Below, one piece after another: positions 10,597-21,980 of a DNA stretch of 64,000 nucleotides (within the stretch, counting starts at the first letter, position 1; each line of letters starts with the position of its first letter). The translations under genes were made by a program, and so were the position numbers. The notes under the pieces are model-generated. The model was not told the origin of the DNA. It made no database searches and worked only from the letters and a program-made list of their open reading frames with translations. Source of the stretch: Verticillium longisporum (lineage: Eukaryota > Ascomycota > Sordariomycetes > Glomerellales > Plectosphaerellaceae); the NCBI GenBank assembly GCA_019188255.1, contig JAETXT010000011.1, positions 1,116,001-1,180,000 of the forward strand, in the 5' to 3' direction.

Positions 10597-13480
10597 ATAT
10601 TATTTTAATAGTAATAGTAATTATAGTTTCTTATATAGCTTATATTAAGGTATTTATATCCTTTAATATACTAAGTATTTCGTAATATATTAGTATATAT
10701 CTATTATTATATTTTCTTAATAGAACTTTCTCCTAAATAGATTAAGAGTCTTAATTACCCTTATATATCCCGTTTATAGATTATTATAATACTATTTTAA
10801 TAGCTCTTTATAGAGAGTCCTTTATAATAGGATAATAAATCGTCCTTTAAAGAGGAAAGTATTTTATTTATTTAAAATATAATCTACTCTTCTTCTAGTT
10901 TATTAGTTTATATTCTCCTTTTAGAAAAGGGATCCTAGATTAATAGCTTATAAACCTTTAATTAAATTCTTAAATTCTAAAATAAAAATAAGCTTTAATA
11001 TTATTTTATTCTTTATAAGCTCCTTTATAATAGAATATAGAATATATTAATCTAGAATAATAATTTTAGATTCTCCTAAATCCTTAGATTCTATTTAAAT
11101 AATCTCCTAATAAATTATTATTAATTTCTTAGCTTTAGCTTTTTAATTTTAAAGTTAAAGAAGAGCTTCTTTCTTTACCTTTTTCTTAATAATAATATAA
11201 ATATATTTTACCTTTTATTTAAAGGGTAAAGTCCCCTTTTCCCTAGAGCTATAATATCATTCTAATATAAGGATAAGCTTTTATCTTTATAGAATTACTT
11301 TTAAAGCTTAAATATAACCTCTATTTATAGTATCCTTTAACTTAGTTTTAATAATAGCTTATTAAACGTTTATAGTTAAGTCTTTTATTAGCTATAGCTT
11401 TTTAAATAAAATAGGAAATATATTATTTGTTAATATTTATTCCTTATATAGTTTAATTACTTTAAGAGGCTATTAGCTAGGTTTATAACCCTAGGCTAGT
11501 ATTAGATTTTAAAATTAAAAAACGATAATCTATATATTTATTATATAAGCCTTCTTTAAAGGTCTTTTATTAATATATATATAATACCTTTAAAAGCTTA
11601 ATAATTAATTAATATAGTAAAAACCTATCCTATATATTCTAAATAATAATATTAATATTTAAAGCTCTTTATAATTATAAATAGTTCTTATTATTTTATA
11701 TTCTATTATTATTTAATTAATAATAGTTTCTATAAATAGTAAATAATAAGCTTCTATCTATTTTTATACTTTTAATTAAGGATCCTTAAAATAGTATTAT
11801 TAGATATATTAATTTTAATTTAGCTTTCTAATATATAATCCTAATATTATAGGATTATAATAATAGTAAATATAATTTTTAGCTATATAAAAGCCTCTTA
11901 TACTTTAAGTAACTATTTAAATAGCCCCTTCTTAATATTTATAATACTTCCCTTTAATAGGGCGGATAAAGGGGCTATTATCTTTAAATAGCCTTCTATA
12001 AACTATTTATAGAAGTTTATAAAGCTTAGGAATACTTATATATCCCTAAAGGATTCTAGAAATTACTATTTAGCTATAGCTTAGATATAGTTTAGATTTA
12101 TAATTATACTTTCCTTAGAGATAATAAATCCTAGGTACTCGATTTTATCTTAATAGAATAGGTATTTCAATTATTTAATATAGAATTTAAAATCTTTAAA
12201 TCTTTTTAGGATTTATTAGAAATAAATAATATATTCTTCCTTTATATATAAATAAATTAATATATTATTTAAATAAATAATATAGAAATCGTCTAATAAT
12301 TTAGTAAATATTTAATAAATTTATATTTAGAAAATAATAAGAGTATTTATTAATCCGAATAATATTATAATATATTTATAGTATTTATATCTTATCTAGA
12401 AAGCTATTTTCTATTAATCGCTCTTCTTAATATAAATCTAATAATAAATATCCTAAATATCGACCTTTAAAAAAGTACTTTACTTCTATAAAGTAATCTA
12501 AAAGTTTATTAATTAATAAGAGAAAGTAATAATTCTTTATTATAATTATATTAAAGCTTTAATAATCTATATAAAGATATAGGCTCTCGTCCTTCTTTAA
12601 TATAAATAGGATTAAGGCCTTTATAAAGTTAATAGACTTTTTAATCCTCTTTATAGCTTCCCTTTCTATAATATAATAATAAAGCTCTTTTAATTATTTC
12701 TATAATAATAAATAGATAGGGCTATAAAGGGGTTTAGCTCTTTCTTTTAAATCTATGAAGTACTCTATATCTTTTAATATTAGTAATTCCTTTATTAAAT
12801 TTTTAGAGAAAATATCTTTAAATTTAATAAGTTCTATAAGAAATACTTTAGCTTACCCCTTATTTAGGGGTAAATTATTAATAATTAGGATAATTATATT
12901 AAGTATTATTATTATAGTTTAAATAATATAAGTAATATAAGCTTTAATTTTATCTTTAATTAATATCTTTATAAACTCTTCTAAGTCTATATTTAATATA
13001 TAGCTCTAAATAAAGGATTAAATAGAAATATCTATTTAAATATTTTCCTTCTTTATACTATTATTAGATAGGAGTATATAGCTAGACCCTTTAAGCTATT
13101 CTATATATATAAATAGCTAGTATAATAATAAGGGGTAGTTCTATATATCTAGTAAATAGAAAGAGAGCGCGAATATCCTATAATTAATCGCTATTTAGCT
13201 ATTAAACGTTTATAGTTTAAAGGCTTCTATACTTTCTATTTCTTATAACTTTAATAATTAAATAAGAATAAGATTAATAATATCTTTATAATATTAATAT
13301 CTAAATTAATAGAGAATTTAATCTCTTTACTTTATTATAGAATAATCGCTAATATTTTAATAGTTTTCTTAATATTTATTTTAAATATAATACTCTTTAA
13401 ATTAAAGTTTATATTAAATCGTTTTCTAAGAGCTCTATTACTTAAACGCCCTTAAATTTAAATAATTATATATTTATAAT
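10597..13480 (-). pseudogene. pol: pol remnant, family A (integrase truncated)
   Basis: Minus-strand protease, RT, RNase H and the N-terminal part of integrase, co-linear with A1 about 480-3330. The RT active-site region (about 12262-12285 reversed) reads YLNN instead of YLDD, so both catalytic Asp codons were changed by G-to-A. Polymerase function is lost independently of the stops. The integrase is cut at 10597 before the core is complete. Confidence 0.85.
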
Positions 13481-14705
13481 TATAGCTTTATATCTCTAGG
13501 GGTCTAGCTATAAATAATTTTATACTTAATAGTTAGTTTTATTATAATAGAAGTATATATTTATAGATATTATAGGGGCGGATCTCCGATCTCCTAATAG
13601 TATTCTTATAGAATATAGATTAAGGTTCCTCGTTTAGTAAAAGGTAGTCCCCCTTCTATAATATAAAGGTCGCCCTCTCTTTATAAGCGATTAATCTTAT
13701 AGGCTCTCCTTCTAGGGTCCTCTATATATAGGTATTATATTATATTAATTACTATAATTTAATTAAGAATAGGTTTATTTCCTATTTCCTTATTATTTAT
13801 TCTATAATTAATTAATATCCTATATTCTCTAGGCCTTATAAGTAATTATTTTAATATCTTTAATAGGAATATAATATTTTATTAATTTATTTTATATAAA
13901 GTAAAGGAATTATTAGAAATATTTAAAAGTATATTCTTTATTATAATCTACGTTTTCGCTAAATAATTAATAAATATTTTCCTAATAATTAAAGAATATT
14001 AAAGGGGAGATATTTCTATTATCTTTAAAATATAATAAATATAATTATTCTTAATAAATTAAATTTTATAAATCCTTTAAGAAATATTTTTATTTAATAA
14101 AGCTTTAAAAGTCTCTTAAATAAATATTTATATTATTAATTATAAAATCCTTTTAATAAATCGCTTTTAAATTTTATATATAGTTTCGCTTTACTATTAA
14201 AAGAATATAAATAAATTTAATTTTAATTATTTTATAATTAAAGCTATATTAATATTAAATTAGAAAGCATTCTTAGCTTTAATAATAATAAATTAATTAT
14301 TAATTTAAATAATTATAATATCCTCCTTAAATATCCTATAATTATAAATAAAAGGTTTATTATAATTCTTTATAATTATAATCTATTTAATAAAATATTA
14401 AATTAAAAGTTAATTTTCTAGCCTATATTCTTAGAATTCCTTAATTAAAGCTTAGAATACCTGTAATTAAAGTTCTATTTATTAAGAAAGCTCTTTAATA
14501 ATTTAATAATAATTTAGTAAAAAGGATTCTAATTTAAATATAATTTTTCTATTATAATTATCTCTTAACGATTCTAATAGTATCTTTATTAACTTATTAT
14601 CTAATTATTAATTATTATAATAAATAATTTACTTCTAAGTCCTAGTATATTTAGTTTAATCTATTATTTAGCTTAATCTAATTATAGATTATAGAAATTA
14701 AAGTA
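13480..14705 (-). pseudogene. gag and leader remnant, family A
   Basis: Region between the 5' LTR and protease, matching A5 24868-26160. The frame is badly broken, with many TAA/TAG and no confirmed ATG. The leader next to the LTR is where the tRNA primer-binding site should lie, but RIP has left no recognisable tRNA 3'-end complement. The gag assignment rests on position. Confidence 0.65.
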
Positions 14706-14896
14706 TATAAAAGTATTAAGCTAAGGGCCTTAATTAGGGAAAGTAGATAGTTCGGATTTTAATTAATATATTAGTAGTATAACTTTAATTTATCGAGGCT
14801 ATTATATATAGCCTCGATTCTACTTAGGAACTATATCTTATTACTAATCTATTAGCGATAAATCGCTAATTAATATCTAATATTCGATTTCTTATA
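14706..14896 (-). repeat. 5' LTR of A2, 191 bp
   Basis: Reverse-oriented family A LTR, TATAAAAG to CTTATA on the plus strand. It is more diverged in its distal third than the other copies. It is followed by non-A sequence at 14897. Confidence 0.9.
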
Positions 14897-15361
14897 ACCT
14901 TCCTTATTATTAAATAGTTTAATAATTAATAATTTAATTATTATATAACCTTTATATTGAATCTTAATATAAATAGAGGGTTAGGGATAGGATATTAATA
15001 AAGAGGATCTTTATATAAATAGAATAAAAGATTTACTATTAAACGATTAATTAATAGAAGACTTATTTATAGAAGATTTATATATAGAAGACTTACAAAT
15101 AGAATATTTAATAATAATAGAAGACTTAATAATATTAGAAGTAATAGTTTTCTTTAATATAATAATAAAGGGTATTATTATTAAGATTAAAGCTAATTAT
15201 AAAAGTATTAAACTAAAGGCCTTTATTAAAGGAAGTAGATAGTTTATTATTATAATCTAGTAGCTTTTAGAAGGGAATATTATTAAAAGATTAAGGTTAT
15301 TATTAATAGAAGCTTAGGTTATAATTCTAAGACAATATAATATTATAAAATATTATATACT
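14897..15361. other. Segment between two family A LTRs, unrelated to A and B
   Basis: 465 bp with no second copy in the window. It is flanked by the A2 5' LTR and the A3 3' LTR, so it is a piece of the DNA into which these elements inserted. It retains several CA dinucleotides and intact CAA codons, so it is somewhat less mutated than its neighbours. It carries the frame listed next. Confidence 0.6.
15003..15361 (+). pseudogene. Partial gag-like or unknown reading frame with IEDL repeats
   Basis: About 120 codons in one plus-strand frame with only about five stops, cut on the right by the A3 LTR. It opens with a 5-residue tandem repeat, IEDLF-IEDLY-IEDLQ-IEYL (15-bp units, roughly 15050-15125), followed by a basic stretch (KIKANYKSIKLKAFIKG). 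Acidic/basic repeats next to a helical-looking segment could suit a retroelement Gag N-terminus, but no diagnostic motif is present. I do not recognise it. Confidence 0.4.
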
Positions 15362-15552
15362 TATAAAGGTATTAGGCGATAGGCCTTAACTAGGGAAAGT
15401 AGATAGATCGAATTTTAATTAGTATATTAGTATATTAACTTTAACTTATCGAGGCTATTAAGTATAGCTTTAACTCTATTTATAAACTAGATCTTATTAT
15501 TAATCTATTAGCGATAACCTACTATTAGACGTCTAACGTCTAACTCCTTATA
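15362..15552 (-). repeat. 3' LTR of A3, 191 bp
   Basis: Reads TATAAAGG to CCTTATA on the plus strand. It contains AGACGTCTAACGTCTAA near its inner end. The adjoining C-run confirms that this is the 3' LTR of a minus-strand element. Confidence 0.92.
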
Positions 15553-16140
15553 TTGCCCCCCCTCTAGGAGGTCTAGTCCCTAGAACTTATAATGCCTTTA
15601 TCATTATATCTCCGAATAATAGCTCTTTATAGGACCTTAATATATAATACTTCTTTATTCTAGTTCCTTTATAGGGTTATATTTTAATTTAAGTATATTA
15701 TTAAATAATATTATAATAATAGCTATAATTATAATAATTAAGAATAAGTAATAATATAAAATAGTTTGATATATTAATTTATAGGTAATTTTTTACTATA
15801 TAAGCCTTAATAAACGTTCTATTTTATATATTTATATATACTCTAAGTCCTCTCTATTATATTATATCTCTAATAATATAATATTAATTATACTATCTAA
15901 GATACTATTACTAAAGTACTATCGCTATTATATTAGATATTGCCCTTTACTTTAATAATATTTATTTATACGATCTTAATTCCGATTAGGATATAAATAG
16001 TTACTTACTAACTAGAGAGCTCTAGTATCCCCTCTATAAGTATTATTTCGGAAGCTAGCCTCTTAGCTTAATATTAAATATATAATAAAGTATTTAATTA
16101 ATAAATATATTTATTATAAATATAATAAAGGTATATACTT

Positions 16141-17495
16141 CTTAGTAAATTCGCTAAACCTTCTTTTAATATCTATTAATATATAAAGATTCCTAAGCTA
16201 TTTAGGGGCTTTATTTAATATATTTAATATTATATTACCCTTAAATTAATTAAAGGAGAACCTATTAAGCTAATTAAATATATTCTAAAGTAGTAGATTA
16301 AGTATCTTATTTACTTAACTAAGCTTATAAAATACTTTAATAAGATATTATATTTAGATACTAATCCCTTATATTATAGCTAATATTATAATATTATAAA
16401 TTATATTAATATTTTAGGCTCTTCTTTATTAATTAAAGTAATATCTCCTTATTAAGATATTATTAATTTATGCCCTTCTAGCCCTCTAATTTCGCTATTC
16501 TATAAATTTCTATTAATTCTTCTATATATTTTTATAAATTAACTTTTATAAATAAAGCTATTATTTATTAATATAATAAAGGAAGTAATTATTATAAAGT
16601 AGCCCGTTTATATTATTTATTATAAAGAAGCTAATATATTTAATATTATAATTTATATATAGAAATATAAACTATATAATCGCTTATTTGAGGGCAAAGA
16701 GGATAATTAATTAAATAAGGCTATATATAATATAATAAAGATCCTTTATAATACTAAGCTCTCTCTACTCCTTAAGGAGGCTCTAAATAGTAATACTCTA
16801 ATATACCCTTATATCTTAAATATATATTACCTAGGCTATAGTCCTATTAATCGTCCTTTATCTTATATCTCCTAATACTTCGCTATCCCTTTTAAAGATA
16901 ATATTATTAAAACGAAAGCTAATATTAAGAAGAAGTAAGCTAAGGCTATTATAAAGAAGAAGGCTATTATTAATATTAAAGTATTAGCGAGAGCTATTAA
17001 GGATAAAGCTATTAAAGAGAAGCGCTTTATTATAGTAGAGGCGAAGCTTATTAAGGCCTAAGAGGCCCTTTACTTTATTAATATAGCCCCTAAGACCCTA
17101 GAGGTCTTAGAGGTTACTAATAATAAGGAGGAGGCTACAAATTCTAATTCTTTAATATCTTCATTCTCTAGCTATTTAGCGTCTTATAATATATCCTCTA
17201 TAGCTTTAGCGAGCTAGGTCGACCCTTTTAAATATATTAATAATAATATTATTAACGTTTTTATTTATTCTATAGATAGTAGTATTCTTTTATCCTATAA
17301 TAAAAATAAAAGTAAAAGTAAAGCTATTATTTTTAAAAAGACCTTTAATTAATATATTCTATTTTATAATTATTTTTATTATAATATATTACTACCCCTT
17401 ATCCTTTAAATAAAAGTATTTAATCTAATTACTTATTCTAGCTATACTTCTAAAGTATAGCTTACTTCTAAGATAGCTATCGCCCCTAAGGCTAG
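16141..17495 (+). pseudogene. Antisense reading frame of family A, subtype beta (clearest copy)
   Basis: A single plus-strand frame of 451 codons without an indel, opposite to the pol strand of A3. It has about 19 stops (4%), all at plausible former Gln/Trp codons. The two other plus-strand frames have about three stops per 20 codons in the same stretch. Order: a hydrophobic/aromatic part with IYYKEANIF (about 16615-16640), a GKEDN acidic segment, a Lys/Ala-rich block (about 16915-17060; KKKAIINIK, AIKDKAIKEKR), then EAKLIKA, APKTLEVLEV, and a Ser/Asn-rich tail ending in NKNKSKSK. A 1-bp deletion near 16135-16160 relative to subtype alpha breaks the frame upstream; alpha continues through YYKYNKGAYL. 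The product family is unknown; no enzyme motif or zinc finger is seen. Confidence 0.65.
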
Positions 17496-17665
17496 TATTA
17501 GGACCTTATATTAAGGGCATATTAGTATTAGTATATATAGTTAACTATCTAGTACTATTAGTATCTAGGCAGATACCCCTATTAGTAGAGTGCCCTAGCC
17601 CTAGGACTCTAGCGGAGTCTAGCTAGAGTCCGTAGCTAGAGTAGCCTCTATAGGTGCCCCTAATA
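17496..17665 (-). repeat. 3' LTR of B2, 170 bp (subtype 1)
   Basis: TATTAGGACC to CCCCTAATA on the plus strand. It differs from the 181-bp form in the middle: the CAGATACCCC stretch, and a GGACTCTAGC...GCTAGAGTCC hairpin with 10-bp arms in place of the long hairpin. CCGCCTCCTCGAGG follows, the reversed polypurine tract. Confidence 0.9.
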
Positions 17666-19288
17666 CTACCGCCTCCTCGAGGAACTATATCCGTATAGTA
17701 ATATAGTCCTCATCTCCCCGATTATATAGTAAATTATAGATCCTTAATTACTTAATTATATAGTATAAATTCTTAATATCCTAATTATATAATATTAATT
17801 CCTAATAGCTTAATTAATCTACTATTTATATAATCTTATTACTTATACCTTTATTGCCTCTATAATAATCGGCTACTCTAGTTTTAGAGTCTATTCTATT
17901 AGCGCCTCTTTATTAATAAGTTAAAGTCTTATCCTTATTACCTCTTACCTACTAAGTAGGGGGATTCCTCTTAAAGCTCGTCTTTATTAAATATATCTAG
18001 TTAAGTAGGCGGAATTAATAAGCATAGGGATAAGCTTATAGCGCTTATAATCTTAATCTTAATAGATAACCTACTAGCTAATAACTACTATAATAATAAC
18101 TTAGCTAGAGTTTATTATAATAATTTAATAGGAGTCTATTAGAATAGGGGTCGTAATAGTATACCTCCTAGAGATAATTAATATAAATATAATATAATTA
18201 AGTATATTAATAGGAATCCCTTTATTAGTATATATTATATAATCCTAGATCCTATAAATGAATCTAGTTCTATAATAGAGGAGGCTCTAATTAATAGTAA
18301 TAATATTAGTAATCTATATTCTATTATTACATTTTTATAATAAGTAATTATATTTTACTATTTACTCTATTAACTATATCCTTAAGGGCCTTAATTCTAT
18401 TATAAATAGCCTTAGGTAGGTTATATAATAATATCGTTTCGGAGTTATAGAATCTTAGTTAATATCTAATTAACTTATACTAGAATTATATTCTATAAAT
18501 TAATAAGATTAATCTACTTCTAAGAGATATCGAGTAACATTACTATAATTACTTTATTAGCTTTACTAGGCTTAGAATCTATATATTCTAAAATATAATT
18601 ATCCCCTTAAGTATTCCCCTAAATAGACTCTATTATAAAAGAGAATACTCTTTTAATTATTCTAGAGACTATTATTTACTAGCTTTTAGGGATATTCTCT
18701 TATATTATAGGATATTATTATTTATTAAGGGTATTTAGGTTCTTATTATTAAGTAAGTCGTTCTCGCTTAATTCAATATATCTGGATTATAGGACCTTAG
18801 ATAATATTATTATAGGAAAGGGAAATAATATATCGTCCTACTTTAATTAATAATAAGCTCTATTATACGTCTATTAGTAGATAATTAATATAAACTTACC
18901 TTTCTCTATTAAATTAATAGCTATAAATAAGTTTATAAAGTAAAGGCTATTATCCTTCTAAATACTATTTAAGAAAAATAGCTATTTATAATAGATATTA
19001 CTAAGTTTATTAAGTTCGAGAAGAGTCTAAGTAGAGGCTTGAACTTTAGGAATAATATAATAAATAGCTTAGAATTATACTATCTATTCTATTCTATATT
19101 ATTTATTAAGAAATAGTTAGTCTCCTATCTCTATTTAACAATATAGATTATAAATAGTACTTCTAATTATATTATAAAGGAGTAAATAGCTTATTATTAA
19201 ATAAAAGAGGATCTATCTAATTAATTAAGCTTAGAATTAAATACTATCTAAGTTAATAGAGTATAGGCGGACGTACTTAGCTAGGCAA
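17666..19288 (+). pseudogene. Family B antisense reading frame, B2 copy
   Basis: Same region as 40409-42040 of B4 and reversed 7450-9100 of B1. The recognisable RNPFISIYYI-like peptide lies near 18215-18240. RIP stops are frequent. Function unknown; see the B4 entry for the clearest reading. Confidence 0.45.
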
Positions 19289-19479
19289 TATAAAGATATT
19301 AGGCTAAGGGCCTTAATTAGGGAAAGTAGATAGTTCGGATTTCAATTAGTATACTAGTAGTATAACTTTAATTTATCGAGGCTATCGAGTATAGCCTTAA
19401 CTCTATTTATAAACTAGATCTTATCGCTAATCTATTAGCGATAACCTACTACTAGACGTCTAACCTCTAACTCCTTATA
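19289..19479 (-). repeat. 3' LTR of A4, 191 bp
   Basis: Reads TATAAAGATATTAGG to CCTTATA on the plus strand, followed by TTGCCCCCC, the reversed polypurine tract. It interrupts B2. Confidence 0.92.
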
Positions 19480-19959
19480 TTGCCCCCCTTCTAGGAGGTC
19501 TAGTCCCTAGAACTTATAATACCTTTATTATTATATCTCCTAATAATAGCTCTTTATAGGACCTTAGTATATAGTATTCCTTTATTCTAATTCTTTTATA
19601 GGGTTATATTTTAATTTAAATATATTATTAAATAGTATTATAATAATAATAATAATTATAATAATTAAGAATAAATAATAATATAAAATAATTTTCCCTA
19701 TTAATTCTTAGGCTTCTCTTTATTATATAAGCTTAATTTCCTTCTTCCTTATATAATTATATATTATTAAGTTTTCGCTTATTATATAATAATTTAACGA
19801 TTCTATTATTATAATTATATATTATAAGATCCTATTATATTTTTATATTTAAATCCCTATTCCTATTATATTAAATATTACTCTTTATTTTAATAATATT
19901 TATCTATTTAATCCTAATTCTAATTAGGAAGTAGATAATTATTTAACTATTTTAGAGCT

Positions 19960-21980
19960 CTAATACCCTCTTTATAGATATTATTTCAGTAAATTAGCCT
20001 CCTAGCCTAGTATAGAGTATATAGCTAGTTATTTATCTAATAAATATATTTACTATAAATATAATAAAAGAGCTTATCTCTCTATAAATTCGCTAAAATC
20101 TTCCTTTAATATTTATTAATATAAAAAGATTCCTAAGCCTCTTTATAGCTTAGTTTAATATATCTAATATTATATAATAATCGATATAATAGAGAATAAT
20201 ATAATTAATTTAGTAAATTATAATTTAAAATAATATATTTATTACTTTATTTAATTAATAGAATTAATTAAATACTTTAAGAAAATATCCTATTTAAATA
20301 TTAACCCTTTATAAGGAGTTAGACGTTAGACGTCTAGCAGCGGGTTATTACTAATAGATCGGCGATAAGATCTAGTTTATAAGTAGAATCGAGGCTATAC
20401 TTAATAGCCTTAATAAATTAAAGTTATAATACTAATATACCGATTAAAATCCGAACTATCTACTTTCCCTAATTAAGGCCCTTAGCCTAATACCTTTATA
20501 CCCTTCTTATTATAATTAGTACTATAATATTATAAATTATAATAATATTTTTAAGTTCTTCTTTATTAATTAGAGTATTATCTCCTTATTAAAACCTCTT
20601 CGATTTATATATTTCTATTTCTCTAGCTTTATTATTCTATAAGTTTTTATTAATCTTTCTATAATTCTTTACTAATTAACTTTTATAAATAAAGCCTTTA
20701 TCTATTAATATTATAAAAATAGCTATTACTATATATTAGATTATATATATTAATTATTATAAAGAAGCTAATATTCTCTATTTTATTATATATAATTAAG
20801 AGATTAAATTATATAATTAGCCTTTAAAGGGCGAAGAAGATAATAAAGAGGGTAAGACCTTATATAATATAGATAAGATCCCCTTTAATATAAACCTTTC
20901 CTCCCTCCTAGAGGAGGCTCTAAACGGTAATATTCTAATATATCTTCGCCTTTTAAGAATATATTACTTTAATTATAGCCCTATTAGCTATCCCTTATTT
21001 TATACTTCTTAATACTTTACTATTATTATAGAGAACGTCACTATTAAGAAGAAGGCTAATACTAAGAAGAAGAAGGCTAAAGTAGCTATTAAGAAAAAAG
21101 CTATTATTATTATTAAAATATTAATAAAGGCTATTAAAAAGAAAGCTATTAAGGAGAAATAGCTTATTATTATTAAAGCTAAGCTTATTAAAGCTTAAGA
21201 AGTACTTTATATTATAAATATAGCCTTTAAGATATTAAAGGTCTTAGAAGTTAATAATAATAATAAAGATATTAATAAATTTAATTTATTAATATTATTA
21301 TTTTCTAAACGTTTAGCTTTTTATAATATTTCCTCTACTCTTTTAATAAATAACCTTAATCCTTTTAAATATATTAAAAATAATATTAATAATATCCTCG
21401 CTTATCCTCTAAATAATAATCTCTTACTTTCCTATAATAAGGATTATAGTAAAGGTAAGGCTATAGCTCCTATAATAACTATTAATCGCTATATTCCTAT
21501 TAATAATTATCCTTATAATATATTATTACCCCCTATTCTTTTAATAAAAGCTTCTAATCTAATTATTTAGTCTAATAGGCTATCTAAGATATATCCTATA
21601 GCTAAAGCGATCCATATTCCTATAATAGCTTTATTAAAGTATCCTATAGCCTTAACTACCCCTAGCCACCCTTTAGCGAAGAAAGTATATTAAATACTTT
21701 AGAAGGTTCTTTATAGTACTAGATTAGCTAATTAATCTATATATAATAGCTATATTCTAAGTAATCGGTTAATAATCTCGCTTTAGAGTAAAGTACTTAA
21801 TAGCTTTATTAGTAATAGTAGTAAGGAAGAGGATAAACTTATTAATAAGCTTTAGCCTATTATATTAAATAAGGGTTAAGAATAATATAATAGGTTTCCT
21901 TAAATAATATTAATCCCGATAATAGCTATTATTAAATATTATTATAATAATCGATTAATGAATTAATATTATTATTATAG
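19960..21980 (+). pseudogene. Antisense reading frame of family A, subtype alpha (A4)
   Basis: The same unknown product as at 16141-17495, in the other subtype, interrupted by the solo LTR at 20310-20500. The N-terminal side reads through SKLAS and YIYYKYNKRAYLSIN (about 20000-20090). After the LTR come IYYKEANILYF, GEEDN, the Lys block (about 21045-21190) and the SKGKAIAP tail. The stop pattern is the RIP one. It overlaps no part of pol. Confidence 0.55.
20310..20500 (+). repeat. Solo family A LTR with 5-bp target duplication
   Basis: A lone 191-bp LTR (TATAAGGAGTT to CCTTTATA) flanked by perfect CCCTT copies at 20305-20309 and 20501-20505. The undisturbed site in copy A9 (about 62710-62725) reads AACCCTTCTTATTATA, proving insertion into a single CCCTT followed by LTR-LTR recombination. 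It is the only clean target duplication I found and fixes the element ends and the 5-bp duplication size. Confidence 0.96.

Larger units (their letters stand above)
10597..14896 (-). mobile_element. Family A copy A2, 3'-truncated
   Basis: A reversed family A element from 5' LTR (14706-14896) through gag and pol to the integrase core, where it stops at about 10597. The chromodomain, antisense region and 3' LTR are missing. The break is not at an LTR, so a deletion or rearrangement removed the rest. Confidence 0.88.
15362..17495 (-). mobile_element. Family A copy A3, 3' portion
   Basis: A reversed element consisting of 3' LTR (15362-15552), polypurine tract (plus-strand C-run 15556-15566) and the antisense region of subtype beta. 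It is cut at 17495 where the LTR of B2 begins. The target context (GGCTAG|CTTATC, read from the intact beta copy at about 30480) shows B2 inserted into A3. Confidence 0.88.
17496..19288 (-). mobile_element. Family B copy B2, 3' portion
   Basis: A reversed element: 3' LTR (17496-17665), then the post-pol region to 19288, where the A4 LTR interrupts it (GCTAGGCAA|TATAAAG). It was inserted into A3 on the left and was itself hit by a family A element on the right. Confidence 0.88.

Noticed and set aside
16915..17060. Lys/Ala-rich block as the C-terminus of a pogo/Fot1-type transposase
   Set aside because: Similar composition only. No HTH or DDE motifs were found upstream, and the block always lies between family A pol and the 3' LTR without its own terminal inverted repeats or TA duplication.
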